Shown here: piece after piece, positions 6,634 through 14,604 of the stretch
Numbering within the stretch: the stretch's first letter is position 1
How the letters are laid out: every line of letters begins with the position of its first letter
Position numbers and translations under genes: made by a program
Source of the DNA: Rhodobacteraceae bacterium UBA1957
GTDB taxonomy: Bacteria; Pseudomonadota; Alphaproteobacteria; Rhodobacterales; Rhodobacteraceae
Direction of reading: 5' to 3'
Assembly (NCBI GenBank): GCA_002336405.1
Contig: DDEJ01000145.1
Location: forward strand, 1-15,736
DNA length: 15,736 nt
The notes under the pieces: generated by a model
The model's input: the letters and a program-made list of their open reading frames with translations, nothing else
The model's database searches: none
Told to the model about the DNA's origin: nothing

Positions 6634-8000
6634 TGCAAACGCGCATCCTTGTGCCTACAGGCGTTTTGGGAATGGGGTTTGATCAGGCGGCGCTTGAGGC
6701 CGGTATAAAGCGCGCGCCCGATGCCATTTGTGTTGATGGGGGCTCAACCGACAGCGGACCTTTTTATTTGGGAACAGCCACATCTAAATATGCCAGATCG
6801 ACCTCAAAGGCCGACTGGCGCCGGTTGATGTTGGCCCGTCAACAAGCCAGTGTCCCTTTGATCATCGGTTCATGTGGTACATGCGGGGCAGATGCAACTG
6901 TAGATTGGATGTATGAGATTACTTGTGAGTTGGCTGAAGAGCTGGGCCAATCACTCATAATCGCGAGGCTTTATTCTGAGCAGGACCTTTCGAATTTAAA
7001 AATTGCTTTTGATACCGGGCGGATCACCGCATTGCCCGCGGCACCAGATCTGACTGCAGCTAGCTTTACATCCATGTCGCATGCTGTGGCGCTGGCGGGC
7101 GCTGAACAGATTGGCGCGGCTCTGGACAGTGGGGCTGATATTATACTGGCAGGGCGGACCACCGATACGGCAACGATTGCGGCGCTGCCACTAAAACGCG
7201 GGGCGCATAATGGAGCGGCCTGGCATGGCGCGAAAGTTGCTGAATGCGGGGCATTTTGCTCTACGCATCCGGGAACTGGGGTGGTGTTGGTGGATTTTGA
7301 TGAAACTGGGTTCACAATTGAAGCCATGGCTAAAGAGGCAAGTTGTACCCCGCATTCGGTATCTGCACATATGCTGTATGAAAATGTCGATCCATTTATT
7401 CTTTATGAACCTGGAGGGCATTTAGATGTGACCGCCGCGCGCTACCAAGCCCTCCCACGCGGGCGCGTGCGCGTGGAAGGCGCTATATGGCATCCCACAG
7501 AGCACTATTGCGTAAAACTCGAAGCTACTACGATTGGTGGGTATCAAACCAGCATGATGGCGATCTTGCGTGATGGCCGGTATGTTGAAAAAGCAGCCCA
7601 TTGGGCCGAAAGCTTGGTTTCTTTTTGTCATCAAAAAATTCAAAGTTCGATGCTGCTATTGCCGCAGGATTATAGCCTTGAATGTCGACTAATTGGTTTA
7701 AATGCCGCCTTGGGCGACCTTGAAACGTCAGCCAGCGCAGATGCACATGAAATTGGTGTGCTGGTGATGATCACTGCAAAAAATCAAGAAACTGCTACGG
7801 ATATCTCAAAAATCATCAATCCCTATCTGCTGCACCACCCACTGAGTGCAAGTGAAGATTTACCGACTTTTGCCTTTCCTTATTCGCCAGCCCATAGCGA
7901 GCGCGGTATTTTACATGAGTTTGCCTTAAACCATGTACTTGAATTGGAAAGTCCCATGGCAGCGTTCCGGTTGAACATATCGGAGATCTGCTTTGGGTAA
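6633..8000 (+). CDS. AtuA-family (DUF1446) protein, probable catabolic enzyme
   Basis: The start is ATG at 6633, because it overlaps the tctA stop as TAATG and AGAGGAAAAG lies just upstream; this gives 455 residues and no signal peptide, so the protein is cytoplasmic. It belongs to the acyclic terpene utilisation AtuA/DUF1446 family. Recognisable blocks are VPTGVLGMGF (7–16), CVDGGSTDSGPFYLG (33–47), IIGSCGTCGADATVDW (77–92), ILAGRTTDTATIAALP (171–186) and YEPGGHLDVTAARYQALPRGRVRVEG (near 258–283). The Cys81/Cys84 pair and the acidic and Arg-Thr-Thr-Asp motifs may form an active site, but the family's reaction is not established. It is shorter than the roughly 600-residue Pseudomonas AtuA; the DUF4387 protein beside it may supply the missing part. 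Its place behind tctCBA implies that it acts on the imported acid or its CoA ester. Confidence 0.87.
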   Translation: MQTRILVPTGVLGMGFDQAALEAGIKRAPDAICVDGGSTDSGPFYLGTATSKYARSTSKADWRRLMLARQQASVPLIIGSCGTCGADATVDWMYEITCELAEELGQSLIIARLYSEQDLSNLKIAFDTGRITALPAAPDLTAASFTSMSHAVALAGAEQIGAALDSGADIILAGRTTDTATIAALPLKRGAHNGAAWHGAKVAECGAFCSTHPGTGVVLVDFDETGFTIEAMAKEASCTPHSVSAHMLYENVDPFILYEPGGHLDVTAARYQALPRGRVRVEGAIWHPTEHYCVKLEATTIGGYQTSMMAILRDGRYVEKAAHWAESLVSFCHQKIQSSMLLLPQDYSLECRLIGLNAALGDLETSASADAHEIGVLVMITAKNQETATDISKIINPYLLHHPLSASEDLPTFAFPYSPAHSERGILHEFALNHVLELESPMAAFRLNISEICFG

Positions 8001-8310
8001 GCTTGGGCAATTTGTAAAGAAAATCCGATCCAAAAATGCTGGGCCATTTTGGATTACAGTCGATATTTTTTGCGGCAATCCACATACTTTTAATCAGGTC
8101 TGTAGCGCCCTGAAGACGGAACGGATCGCACAACTTCTAGCCCTACAGGCTGCAGCGGTAAAGCGATTTGATATTGAAGACTTAGCGGTGATTAAAATCA
8201 GCTTTCCAAGACATCACGTGCAGGGCAGCCGATTTGATCGTGATATCCATGGGGCGCAAATTGCCAACCTATTTGCCGAGCTACAACTTGACATGACGGA
8301 TTTAGATTAA
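7993..8310 (+). CDS. DUF4387 family protein, partner of the AtuA-family protein
   Basis: This 105-residue cytoplasmic protein starts with TTG at 7993, seven bases after GGAG (7982–7985), and overlaps the end of the AtuA-family gene by eight bases. No other start codon fits in the frame before the conserved part. Family hallmarks are RSKNAGPFWITVDIF (12–26) near the N-terminus and IKISFPRHHVQGS then DRDIHGAQ (67–89) near the C-terminus. DUF4387 genes are commonly found next to short AtuA/DUF1446 genes, which suggests the two form one complex; that is inference. No catalytic function is known. It is the last clearly intact gene of the tct operon. Confidence 0.85.
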   Translation: MGKLGQFVKKIRSKNAGPFWITVDIFCGNPHTFNQVCSALKTERIAQLLALQAAAVKRFDIEDLAVIKISFPRHHVQGSRFDRDIHGAQIANLFAELQLDMTDLD

Positions 8311-8513
8311 GCCAGATTAGGAGCTCGCTGGGCGGACCACTGTCTGATCCTGCTTACTTTTTTCACACTAACGGTGATGCGCCTGTCTTGGCTAAAACAA
8401 CGCTACCAAATTTTGAATATGCAGGCATTGCTATCTGTGTAAGCAAACCGTCAAAAGCCCATCATCTGACAGCAGATAGCAGCGTTGGAGAAACCTTTAA
8501 GCAAGGGCCTTAG
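8292..8513 (+). pseudogene. Unassigned open frame without a start codon, possible gene remnant
   Basis: In the frame starting at 8292, 73 codons run without a stop until TAG at 8511–8513, overlapping the last 19 bases of the DUF4387 gene. The translation from 8328 (LGGPLSDPAYFFHTNGDAPV, then LAKTTLPNFEYAGIAICVSK) has a protein-like composition. There is no ATG or GTG in frame and no ribosome-binding site, so it could be the decayed end of a third operon gene. I do not recognise a family. It could equally be chance. Confidence 0.25.
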
Positions 8514-8643
8514 TGGCATTGCAATCGCCCCGTGCCAGCAAAATTTCGGGTGCGGCACAAAGAGCGATGCGGATAGTTCAGCTCAAGGCTCGGTAAAAGT
8601 TAAAAATCCAGCCCCGAAAGACACACCGAGCCGCACCCGCCTA
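8311..8643. other. Convergent intergenic region between the tct operon and prfB
   Basis: The plus-strand tct operon and the minus-strand prfB gene converge here. No convincing intrinsic terminator is visible for the tct operon: the only T6 run (8358–8363) has no clear stem in front. Two inverted repeats are present: TGCTATCTG at 8429–8437 with CAGATAGCA at 8473–8481 (35-base loop), and the 8-bp pair at 8587–8632 near the end of prfB. The stretch also holds the open frame listed at 8292–8513. Confidence 0.5.
8587..8632 (-). terminator. Stem-loop downstream of prfB
   Basis: GGCTCGGT (8587–8594) and ACCGAGCC (8625–8632) are perfect 8-bp arms with a 30-base loop, starting 11 bases after the prfB stop on the minus strand. 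No T run follows in the direction of prfB transcription, so it is at best a weak or factor-assisted terminator or a 3' stabilising stem. Confidence 0.3.
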
Positions 8644-9771
8644 TTAGTCTTCCGCTCTGGCCTCAGCGCGGGATTTCCCCGAAACGTCTTGGGCCAGTGT
8701 CGCCGCCATAAACGCATCCAGATCACCGTCCAAGACACCTTTGGTGTCCGAAGTTTCATGTCCAGTGCGCAGGTCTTTGACCATCTGGTAAGGCTGCAGC
8801 ACATATGATCGGATCTGATTGCCCCAGCCGGCATCACCCTTGCTTTCATGGGCCTCATTGATGGCAGCGTTGCGCCGGTCCAGCTCCATTTGGTAAAGCC
8901 GTGATTTCAGCGCTTTCATGGCGATATCACGGTTTTGGTGTTGGGATTTTTCCGAACTTGTGACTACGATACCGGTTGGATGGTGGGTAATGCGCACGGC
9001 AGAATCAGTGGTATTGACGTGCTGCCCTCCAGCTCCGGAAGACCGGTAGGTATCAATCCGGATATCAGCGGGGTTGACCTCGACCTCGATATTGTCGTCA
9101 ACCACCGGATATATCCAAACCGAGCAGAACGAAGTGTGGCGCTTGGCGGCGCTGTCAAACGGCGAGATACGCACCAACCGATGCACGCCACTTTCTGATT
9201 TCAGCCAGCCATATGCATTCAAACCACTAATTTTATAAGTCACGGACTTGGTCCCCGCCTCTTCGCCCGGGGTCTCGGATTGCATATCTACATTATAGCC
9301 GCGCTTTTCGGCCCAGCGCACGTACATCCGCGCCAGCATCGAGGCCCAGTCACAGCTCTCGGTGCCCCCGGCACCGGAATGGATTTCAAGAAACGTGTCA
9401 TTGCTGTCCGCCTCGCCGTTAAGCAAGGCCTCAAGTTCTTTTTCAGCGGCTGTCAAAGCCAGTGCCATCAGGCTTTCTTCGGCTTCAGCGACAACCTCAT
9501 CATCGCCTTCCATCTCACCCAATTCAATCAGTTCAACCGTGTCAGAAAGGTCTTGCTTGATGGATTTATGCGTTGCCATCGCATCAACCAAAACCTGCCG
9601 CTCGCGCATTAATTTTTGGGCTTTTGCAGCGTCATTCCACAGATCAGGATCCTCGACACGGGCGTTAAACTCTTCGAGCCGGTGTTCGGCAGTGTCCCAA
9701 TCCATTCGCTGGCCCAGCAGAAGCAAAGATTTTTCAATCTCAGCAATAGTATTTTGCAGATCCGCGCGCAT
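8644..9771 (-). CDS. prfB: Peptide chain release factor 2 (RF2)
   Basis: RF2 ends translation at UGA and UAA stops. This 375-residue protein has the full domain order: an N-terminal helical domain, the anticodon-mimic tripeptide Ser-Pro-Phe at 203–205 ([15 protein letters not shown]), which distinguishes RF2 from RF1, and the peptidyl-hydrolysis motif Gly-Gly-Gln at 248–250 ([17 protein letters not shown]). AAGGA lies seven bases before the ATG. The reading frame is uninterrupted through the place where the E. coli gene has its in-frame UGA (here [15 protein letters not shown], from residue 20), so there is no autoregulatory +1 frameshift. It follows the PBP1A gene on the same strand with 66 bases between them and may be co-transcribed with it. 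Confidence 0.97.
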   Translation of the reverse strand: MRADLQNTIAEIEKSLLLLGQRMDWDTAEHRLEEFNARVEDPDLWNDAAKAQKLMRERQVLVDAMATHKSIKQDLSDTVELIELGEMEGDDEVVAEAEESLMALALTAAEKELEALLNGEADSNDTFLEIHSGAGGTESCDWASMLARMYVRWAEKRGYNVDMQSETPGEEAGTKSVTYKISGLNAYGWLKSESGVHRLVRISPFDSAAKRHTSFCSVWIYPVVDDNIEVEVNPADIRIDTYRSSGAGGQHVNTTDSAVRITHHPTGIVVTSSEKSQHQNRDIAMKALKSRLYQMELDRRNAAINEAHESKGDAGWGNQIRSYVLQPYQMVKDLRTGHETSDTKGVLDGDLDAFMAATLAQDVSGKSRAEARAED

Positions 9772-9837
9772 CAGATGGTCCTTGATCGTTCAAATGTCAT
9801 GCCGCGGTGATAGACCAGCGGCGCGGTCTCGACAAGG

Positions 9838-12474
9838 TCAGTACAGCCCGCCCGAGCTCATTGAGCCAAAACTGGCCTTTGGCTCAAGCCGCAGTTCAAG
9901 CTCAGTTTCAGGATCGGAACCCAGCGTATCCTCGGGATCATCTTGGGCAACAGAGACCTTTGGCGCAGCGCTTGGCGGCGCCTCCGGATCGTTTTCATCG
10001 GTCAACAACCCCAAGCCTTCATCAATTGCGCCCAATTCAAAATCGCCGCCCATGGCAAACCCGCCATCAAAGGCCACGCCAAAAATTGGATCATCTCCAT
10101 CGCGGAAAAATTCCGCAACCACATTATCCCCCTCAGCATCATCGGCCAGACGGGCGCCGTTAAAACGGTCAATATTAATAAAGGTACCACCTTCTGGCAC
10201 CTTGAAATCGCCACCACCAAACTCCTCAATCGCCTCACTCATAAAGGCCTGAAACACGGGTCCACACATGCTGCCACCGTAAGATCCCTTAGCCAAAGAC
10301 CGAGGCTGGTCATATCCGATATAACAACCGGCGACGATGTTCGAGGTAAAGCCCGTAAACCAAACATCACGCGCATCGTTGGTGGTGCCAGTTTTTCCCG
10401 CCACAGGCACCGGTAGGTCAATCACCCCCTGCGCGGTACCCCGCGTAACAGTGCCTTCCATCATCGAGGTCAGCTGATAGGCAGTAATTGCATCCATCAC
10501 CCTTTCCCGGTCCGACACGATCTGCGGACCCAACATTTCACCAAGACGGGCATCACCACAGTCAATGCACCGTCGCTGGTCATGCCGGTAAACTGTGGTG
10601 CCATACCGGTCCTGCACCCGGTCAATTAACGTCGGCTGCACCCGCTCTCCGCCATTTGCAAACATTGCGTAGGCAGACACCACTCGGTAAAGCGTGGTTT
10701 CCTGTGCCCCCAAGGCATTGGCAAGAAACCGGTCCATATGATCATAGACACCAAATTTCTCGGCATAATTCGCGATCAGATCCAGCCCCATTTCACGCGC
10801 CAAACGAACCGTCATCAAGTTGCGTGACTGCTCAATGCCAGTTCGCAGCGGCGTTGCACCATAAAATTTGGTCGATGAATTTTTCGGTGACCAGACCCCT
10901 TGAGGTGTGTTCACTTCGATTGGCGCATCGATCACAATCGTGGCAGGGGAATAGCCGCTGTCCAGTGCAGCGGCATAGACAAAGGGTTTGAAGTTAGACC
11001 CCGGCTGCCGCTTGGCCTGAGTGGCGCGGTTGAACACAGAATGCTGATAACTAAACCCACCCTGCATCGCGATCACCCGACCGTTGTTCACATCCATCGC
11101 CACAAAAGCACCTTGGATTTCGGGAATTTGCCGCAAACTCCAGCGCAAAAAACTGCCGTCGGCATCGCGGGTCATCTTACGCACCAGCACCACATCACCG
11201 ACACTGAGAAGATCACCTGCCGATTTTGCCACAGGCCCAACATTGCCATTTTTACGTTTTTTGCCCGCCCAAGAGACGTCTTTAGCAACGATCCAATGAC
11301 CGTCTTCATCCTCTTCGATGCCTTCGATGCCGACACGTGCGTTCTGCTTGCTCACCGACAACACAACCGCAGGCCGCCATTTGTGAGTTACAGACACATC
11401 CCGACTTATTTGGATTTTCGCCAGTGCCGCGCGCCACGTCGCCTCGTCGTTCAACTCAGAGGGATCAATGGTCAAGCCACTACCGCGCCAGATACCACCA
11501 GCGCGGTCATACTTCTCTAATTGGCGTTGCAGGGCCTTGGCCGCCACTTGCTGCATCTGGCGGTCAATAGTCGCCCTAACCGTAAATCCGCCCGAGAAGA
11601 ACTCTCCTTCACCAAAATCTCGGCTCAATTGACGCCGGATTTCATCGGTGAAGTAATCCCGCGGCGGCAGGGCGGCTTTGAAGCCTTGGAAATCGCCATT
11701 TTGCACCGATCGCAGCGGCTGGCTGCGTTCTGTCTCATAGGCAGCTTGCGAAATATAGCCGTTCTCAAACATTTCTTTCAGCACAAAATTACGCCGGCTG
11801 GTTACCCGCTCTTTGCGCCGCACCGGATGGAAATCGCTTGGCGCTTTCGGCAATGAAGCCAGAAAAGCCGCTTCATGCGGGACCAATTCGTCTAATGTTT
11901 TGTTAAAATAGGTTTGCGCCGCAGCCGTCACCCCATAGGAATTCTGACCCAGAAAAATCTCGTTCAGGTAAAGCTCCAAAATACGTTCTTTGTTCAATGT
12001 ATTCTCGAGCCGCGTCGCTAAAATGATCTCTTTGATCTTGCGCTCGGCGCGTCGGTCGCCCGAAAGCAGGAAGTTTTTCATCACTTGTTGTGTGATTGTA
12101 GACGCACCACGCACATTCCGCCCTTTTGAGCGCACCGCATCAACCGCCGCCGACAGAATTCCGCGTGCATCATAGCCCTTATGCGTATAGAAATTCTTGT
12201 CTTCCGCCGAAATAAACGCCTGTTTTATCAGGTCTGGAATTTTGTCAGACGCAGTGAACAATCGCCGCTGTTTGGCAAATTCATCAATGATTTTACCTTC
12301 AGTGGAATAAATTCGACTGATCGTGGCCGGTTTGTATTGCGCCAAGGACGCATGGCTTGGCAGGTCGCGCCCATACATCCAGAACACGGCTCCAATGGTC
12401 AAAGCCATCATCATGACCGCCAAGGTGACCGCGCTGAAAACCGCGCCACATACAGAGAAAATAAATCTGAGCAC
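9838..12474 (-). CDS. mrcA: Penicillin-binding protein 1A, bifunctional transglycosylase/transpeptidase
   Basis: Class A PBP that polymerises lipid II and cross-links peptidoglycan at the inner membrane. It is 878 residues from a GTG start with GAGGG four bases upstream. An N-terminal membrane anchor covers about 4–33. The glycosyltransferase domain has catalytic Glu91 in EDKNFYTHKG (91–100), GASTITQQVMKNFLL (123–137) and ILELYLNEIFLGQNSYGV. An OB-like insert follows (about 325–440). The transpeptidase has active Ser493 in PGSNFKPF, Ser550-Arg-Asn552, and GKTGT at 693–697. The last 100 or so residues are an acidic, low-complexity tail rich in Asp, Glu and Gly, ending GSMSSGGLY. A sigma-70-like promoter lies directly upstream. 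The symbol follows E. coli; ponA is an equivalent name. Confidence 0.96.
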   Translation of the reverse strand: MLRFIFSVCGAVFSAVTLAVMMMALTIGAVFWMYGRDLPSHASLAQYKPATISRIYSTEGKIIDEFAKQRRLFTASDKIPDLIKQAFISAEDKNFYTHKGYDARGILSAAVDAVRSKGRNVRGASTITQQVMKNFLLSGDRRAERKIKEIILATRLENTLNKERILELYLNEIFLGQNSYGVTAAAQTYFNKTLDELVPHEAAFLASLPKAPSDFHPVRRKERVTSRRNFVLKEMFENGYISQAAYETERSQPLRSVQNGDFQGFKAALPPRDYFTDEIRRQLSRDFGEGEFFSGGFTVRATIDRQMQQVAAKALQRQLEKYDRAGGIWRGSGLTIDPSELNDEATWRAALAKIQISRDVSVTHKWRPAVVLSVSKQNARVGIEGIEEDEDGHWIVAKDVSWAGKKRKNGNVGPVAKSAGDLLSVGDVVLVRKMTRDADGSFLRWSLRQIPEIQGAFVAMDVNNGRVIAMQGGFSYQHSVFNRATQAKRQPGSNFKPFVYAAALDSGYSPATIVIDAPIEVNTPQGVWSPKNSSTKFYGATPLRTGIEQSRNLMTVRLAREMGLDLIANYAEKFGVYDHMDRFLANALGAQETTLYRVVSAYAMFANGGERVQPTLIDRVQDRYGTTVYRHDQRRCIDCGDARLGEMLGPQIVSDRERVMDAITAYQLTSMMEGTVTRGTAQGVIDLPVPVAGKTGTTNDARDVWFTGFTSNIVAGCYIGYDQPRSLAKGSYGGSMCGPVFQAFMSEAIEEFGGGDFKVPEGGTFINIDRFNGARLADDAEGDNVVAEFFRDGDDPIFGVAFDGGFAMGGDFELGAIDEGLGLLTDENDPEAPPSAAPKVSVAQDDPEDTLGSDPETELELRLEPKASFGSMSSGGLY

Positions 12475-12500
12475 ATCGCCCTCTGTTATAGTTGAGACTT

Positions 12501-12529
12501 CTTATAGGCAGGCAAACTCCAAGCGTCAA
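12501..12529 (-). promoter_or_regulatory. Sigma-70-type promoter of mrcA
   Basis: On the minus strand TTGACG (12524–12529) and TATAAG (12501–12506) are separated by exactly 17 bases. Each hexamer matches consensus at five of six positions. Transcription would start near 12494, about 20 bases before the GTG start. This gives PBP1A, and probably prfB behind it, a promoter independent of the upstream transporter gene. Confidence 0.65.
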
Positions 12530-12563
12530 AACACAAGCGCGAAAAATCGCCAACTCCATAGCA

Positions 12564-13481
12564 TTAATCGTCTCCGCGGGCCTCAGGTGGCCGATGGCCC
12601 GCAGGTTTTTTGTTAATCAAGATCAACCCCAAGCAAACAAGACCCAGTGCGATATAGATTTCCGATCCGATCTGCTCACCAAAAAACAACCACCCCATGA
12701 TAACCGCAAAGACCGGCGACAGAAAACTAAACGAGGCGACCCCTGACGTGGGATATTGTTTGAGCAGCCAAAACCATGACAGAAAACCAAAACAGGCAAC
12801 TGCTGTGGATTGAAACAGCAATCCTGCAACATGAATAATCTGCAGGTCGCGCAATGCCGGCCCAAAGCCTAAAGACACCAGCAAAAGTACCGGTGCAGAG
12901 ACAGCCAACTGCCACAATAGTTGCTGTTCTGGCAAAATTTGCGACAGGCGGCTGGTGCGGACGGTCAACGCGATGCCAGCCCAGCACCAAGCCGCCCCAA
13001 GAGCTGCTAGGTCACCAACCCAAGAGGCCTGCTGACCCTCTGAGCGGTTGCCAATTGCCCAAATTACGCCCGCCGTCGCCAATACCAAACCCAGCACCGA
13101 AGCGCCCTGCAGGCGTCCACCGGGTAAATAAAAATGTCCCACCAGCGCCAGCCATACGGGCATGGTATAGAAAATAATGCCAACGCGGGACACTGTTGTG
13201 AGGTCAATCGCCATGAACAACAATACGAACTCGAGTGCGAACAAAAGCCCAATGCCGATCCCCGAGCGCAGCACATGTTGGGACAAGGTGATCGGCTTTC
13301 GGGTCAGGCGCATCCAACCGAGTAGAACAAAAAGCGCTAATCCAGATCTAATGCCAGCCGAAAACACTGGCTGAAACCCACCATTGGTTACCTTGATCAC
13401 AACTTGATTGAAAGCCAGCAAAAGCGCAAAGCCCACCAACATGATCGCACCGGAAAAATCTATTTTGTCTTTTTGTGGCAT
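12564..13481 (-). CDS. EamA/DMT-family membrane transporter
   Basis: This 305-residue inner-membrane protein has about ten hydrophobic segments arranged as two EamA repeats, the usual layout of drug/metabolite transporters. Typical blocks are RSGLALFVLLGWMRL (45–59), YTMPVWLALVGHFYL in the first repeat, and SFLSPVFAVIMGWLFFGEQIG near the C-terminus of the second. Members export amino acids, metabolites or toxic compounds; the substrate cannot be read from sequence. The ATG start has no strong ribosome-binding site. The gene is divergent from the phzF-like gene (249 bases between them) and 89 bases upstream of mrcA, which has its own promoter. A terminator-shaped hairpin on the opposite strand lies within its last codons. 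Confidence 0.88.
   Translation of the reverse strand: MPQKDKIDFSGAIMLVGFALLLAFNQVVIKVTNGGFQPVFSAGIRSGLALFVLLGWMRLTRKPITLSQHVLRSGIGIGLLFALEFVLLFMAIDLTTVSRVGIIFYTMPVWLALVGHFYLPGGRLQGASVLGLVLATAGVIWAIGNRSEGQQASWVGDLAALGAAWCWAGIALTVRTSRLSQILPEQQLLWQLAVSAPVLLLVSLGFGPALRDLQIIHVAGLLFQSTAVACFGFLSWFWLLKQYPTSGVASFSFLSPVFAVIMGWLFFGEQIGSEIYIALGLVCLGLILINKKPAGHRPPEARGDD
12576..12611 (+). terminator. Terminator-shaped hairpin antisense to the 3' end of the EamA gene
   Basis: On the plus strand GCGGGCC (12576–12582) pairs with GGCCCGC (12596–12602) around a 13-base loop, followed after AGG by six T (12606–12611). It looks like an intrinsic terminator for plus-strand transcription, but no plus-strand gene lies upstream and the bases code the transporter's C-terminus on the other strand. 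It may stop antisense transcripts or be coincidental. Confidence 0.35.
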
Positions 13482-13507
13482 CAGCGCACAGGACAGCAGC
13501 TCTGGCG

Positions 13508-13617
13508 TGAGGTCAAGGGTTTAACACGGCTGTCATAAACACGATAACTGGCACGACCATACAGGTCCTGAGGTCACTTTACTACCACAGGGGTCTGACG
13601 CTGTTGATCAGGCCTGA
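13508..13617. repeat. Short repeats and palindromes in the EamA / phzF divergent region
   Basis: TGAGGTCA occurs at 13508–13515 and 13569–13576, and a one-mismatch copy TGAGGTTA at 13719–13726 includes the phzF ribosome-binding site. Two palindromes are also present: CAGGTCCTG (13562–13570) and a perfect ten-base TCAGGCCTGA (13608–13617). They may be regulator sites for the divergent genes. I could not identify clear -35/-10 pairs for either gene here. Confidence 0.3.
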
Positions 13618-13730
13618 AAAGCCCCAGCCATAACGTCTGGCATTGAATAGTTTTGCGGGCTCAAGGCTTGCACAATCTGATCTTGCACCGTTTAATAGGA
13701 AACAACCACAACCTTTATTGAGGTTAAATT

Positions 13731-14570
13731 ATGACAAAGTATTTCGTTTATGACGTTTTCACAGACAGCCGTTTTGGCGGCAATCCGTTGGCGATAATCC
13801 CCGATGCCTCGGGCCTGCCTGAGGGCGACTTTCAGCGCATCGCCCGCGAGTTTAATTTCTCGGAAACGACTTTCGTTCTGCCGCCTGACGATCCCAGCCA
13901 CACCGCAAAAATTCGGATATTTTCGCCCTTGTCAGAACTGCCCTTTGCCGGTCATCCAACAATCGGCACTGCGATCGCGCTGGCCCGGCAGGGCCACGGG
14001 CCGGATATGACCCTTGAGCTTGGGGTTGGACCCATCGTCTGTCATGCCACCGACCACAGTGCCCGATTTAGCACTCAGGTGCCGCTCAAGGTGCTGGCCG
14101 AACCCGAGGTGGCGGATGTGGCGCAGGTGCTTGGCCTCACCGTGGCAGATATCGTTTTGCAGACCCATCCACCGACAACCGCCACGTTAGGTATCCAGTT
14201 CACGATAACCGAAGTCCGCGATCGCGCCACGCTTTCGGCAGCCAAGCCCAACATCGAGGCGTTGCGGCGCTTTGCCACAAAGTATCCGCAAGCCGGTCGG
14301 TTTGCCCAGCATGTCTATACCCGCAGTGACGGGGTTATTTTTGCGCGCATGTTTGATCCGTTAGACAATATCCCCGAAGATGCCGCCACTGGCAGCGCCG
14401 CTGCGACCTTGGGCGCCTTGCTCGTCAAATGCACATCAGCGCCACAAGAGTTTGTCATCCGTCAAGGCGACGACATGGGCCGCCCCAGTCGCATAGAGGT
14501 CAACGCCAAGGCCGGATCGGTCACAATTGCCGGCAGTGCTGTTGCGGTGATGGAGGGGCAGTTGTTGTAA
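13731..14570 (+). CDS. PhzF-family isomerase
   Basis: This 279-residue cytoplasmic protein belongs to the PhzF/DAP-epimerase-like fold family. It has the N-terminal signature [18 protein letters not shown] (6–23), the catalytic general acid/base Glu45 in NFSETTFV (42–49), [10 protein letters not shown] (72–81), and the second-domain motif [17 protein letters not shown] (209–225). Length fits the family (about 260–300). Only some members make phenazines; no other phz genes are nearby, so a different isomerisation or epimerisation is more likely and the substrate is unknown. GAGG lies seven bases before the ATG. Base composition looks richer in G+C than the tct operon. It is tail-to-tail with the ClbS-like gene, 34 bases apart. 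Confidence 0.9.
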   Translation: MTKYFVYDVFTDSRFGGNPLAIIPDASGLPEGDFQRIAREFNFSETTFVLPPDDPSHTAKIRIFSPLSELPFAGHPTIGTAIALARQGHGPDMTLELGVGPIVCHATDHSARFSTQVPLKVLAEPEVADVAQVLGLTVADIVLQTHPPTTATLGIQFTITEVRDRATLSAAKPNIEALRRFATKYPQAGRFAQHVYTRSDGVIFARMFDPLDNIPEDAATGSAAATLGALLVKCTSAPQEFVIRQGDDMGRPSRIEVNAKAGSVTIAGSAVAVMEGQLL

Positions 14571-14604
14571 ATGCATCACGCGGCAAGAGACAGATGGTCG
14601 GGTA

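Noticed and set aside
7455..7476. Hairpin CCACGCG/CGCGTGG within the AtuA-family gene
   Set aside because: The stem is only seven bases, lies mid-gene in an Arg/Val/Gly-rich coding stretch and has no T run; it is probably a by-product of codon use.
8358..8363. T6 run after the DUF4387 gene as an operon terminator
   Set aside because: I found no stem of useful length directly upstream.
9362..10252. 296-codon plus-strand open frame across prfB and mrcA
   Set aside because: It is antisense to two well-supported genes, and its translation is serine/proline-rich, as shadow frames of high-GC genes often are.
10900..11520. 206-codon plus-strand open frame inside mrcA
   Set aside because: It is antisense to the PBP1A glycosyltransferase/transpeptidase coding sequence and has no recognisable domain.
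13731..14570. Phenazine biosynthesis locus
   Set aside because: Only a PhzF-like isomerase is present; no other phz genes lie in the window and the family is functionally broad.
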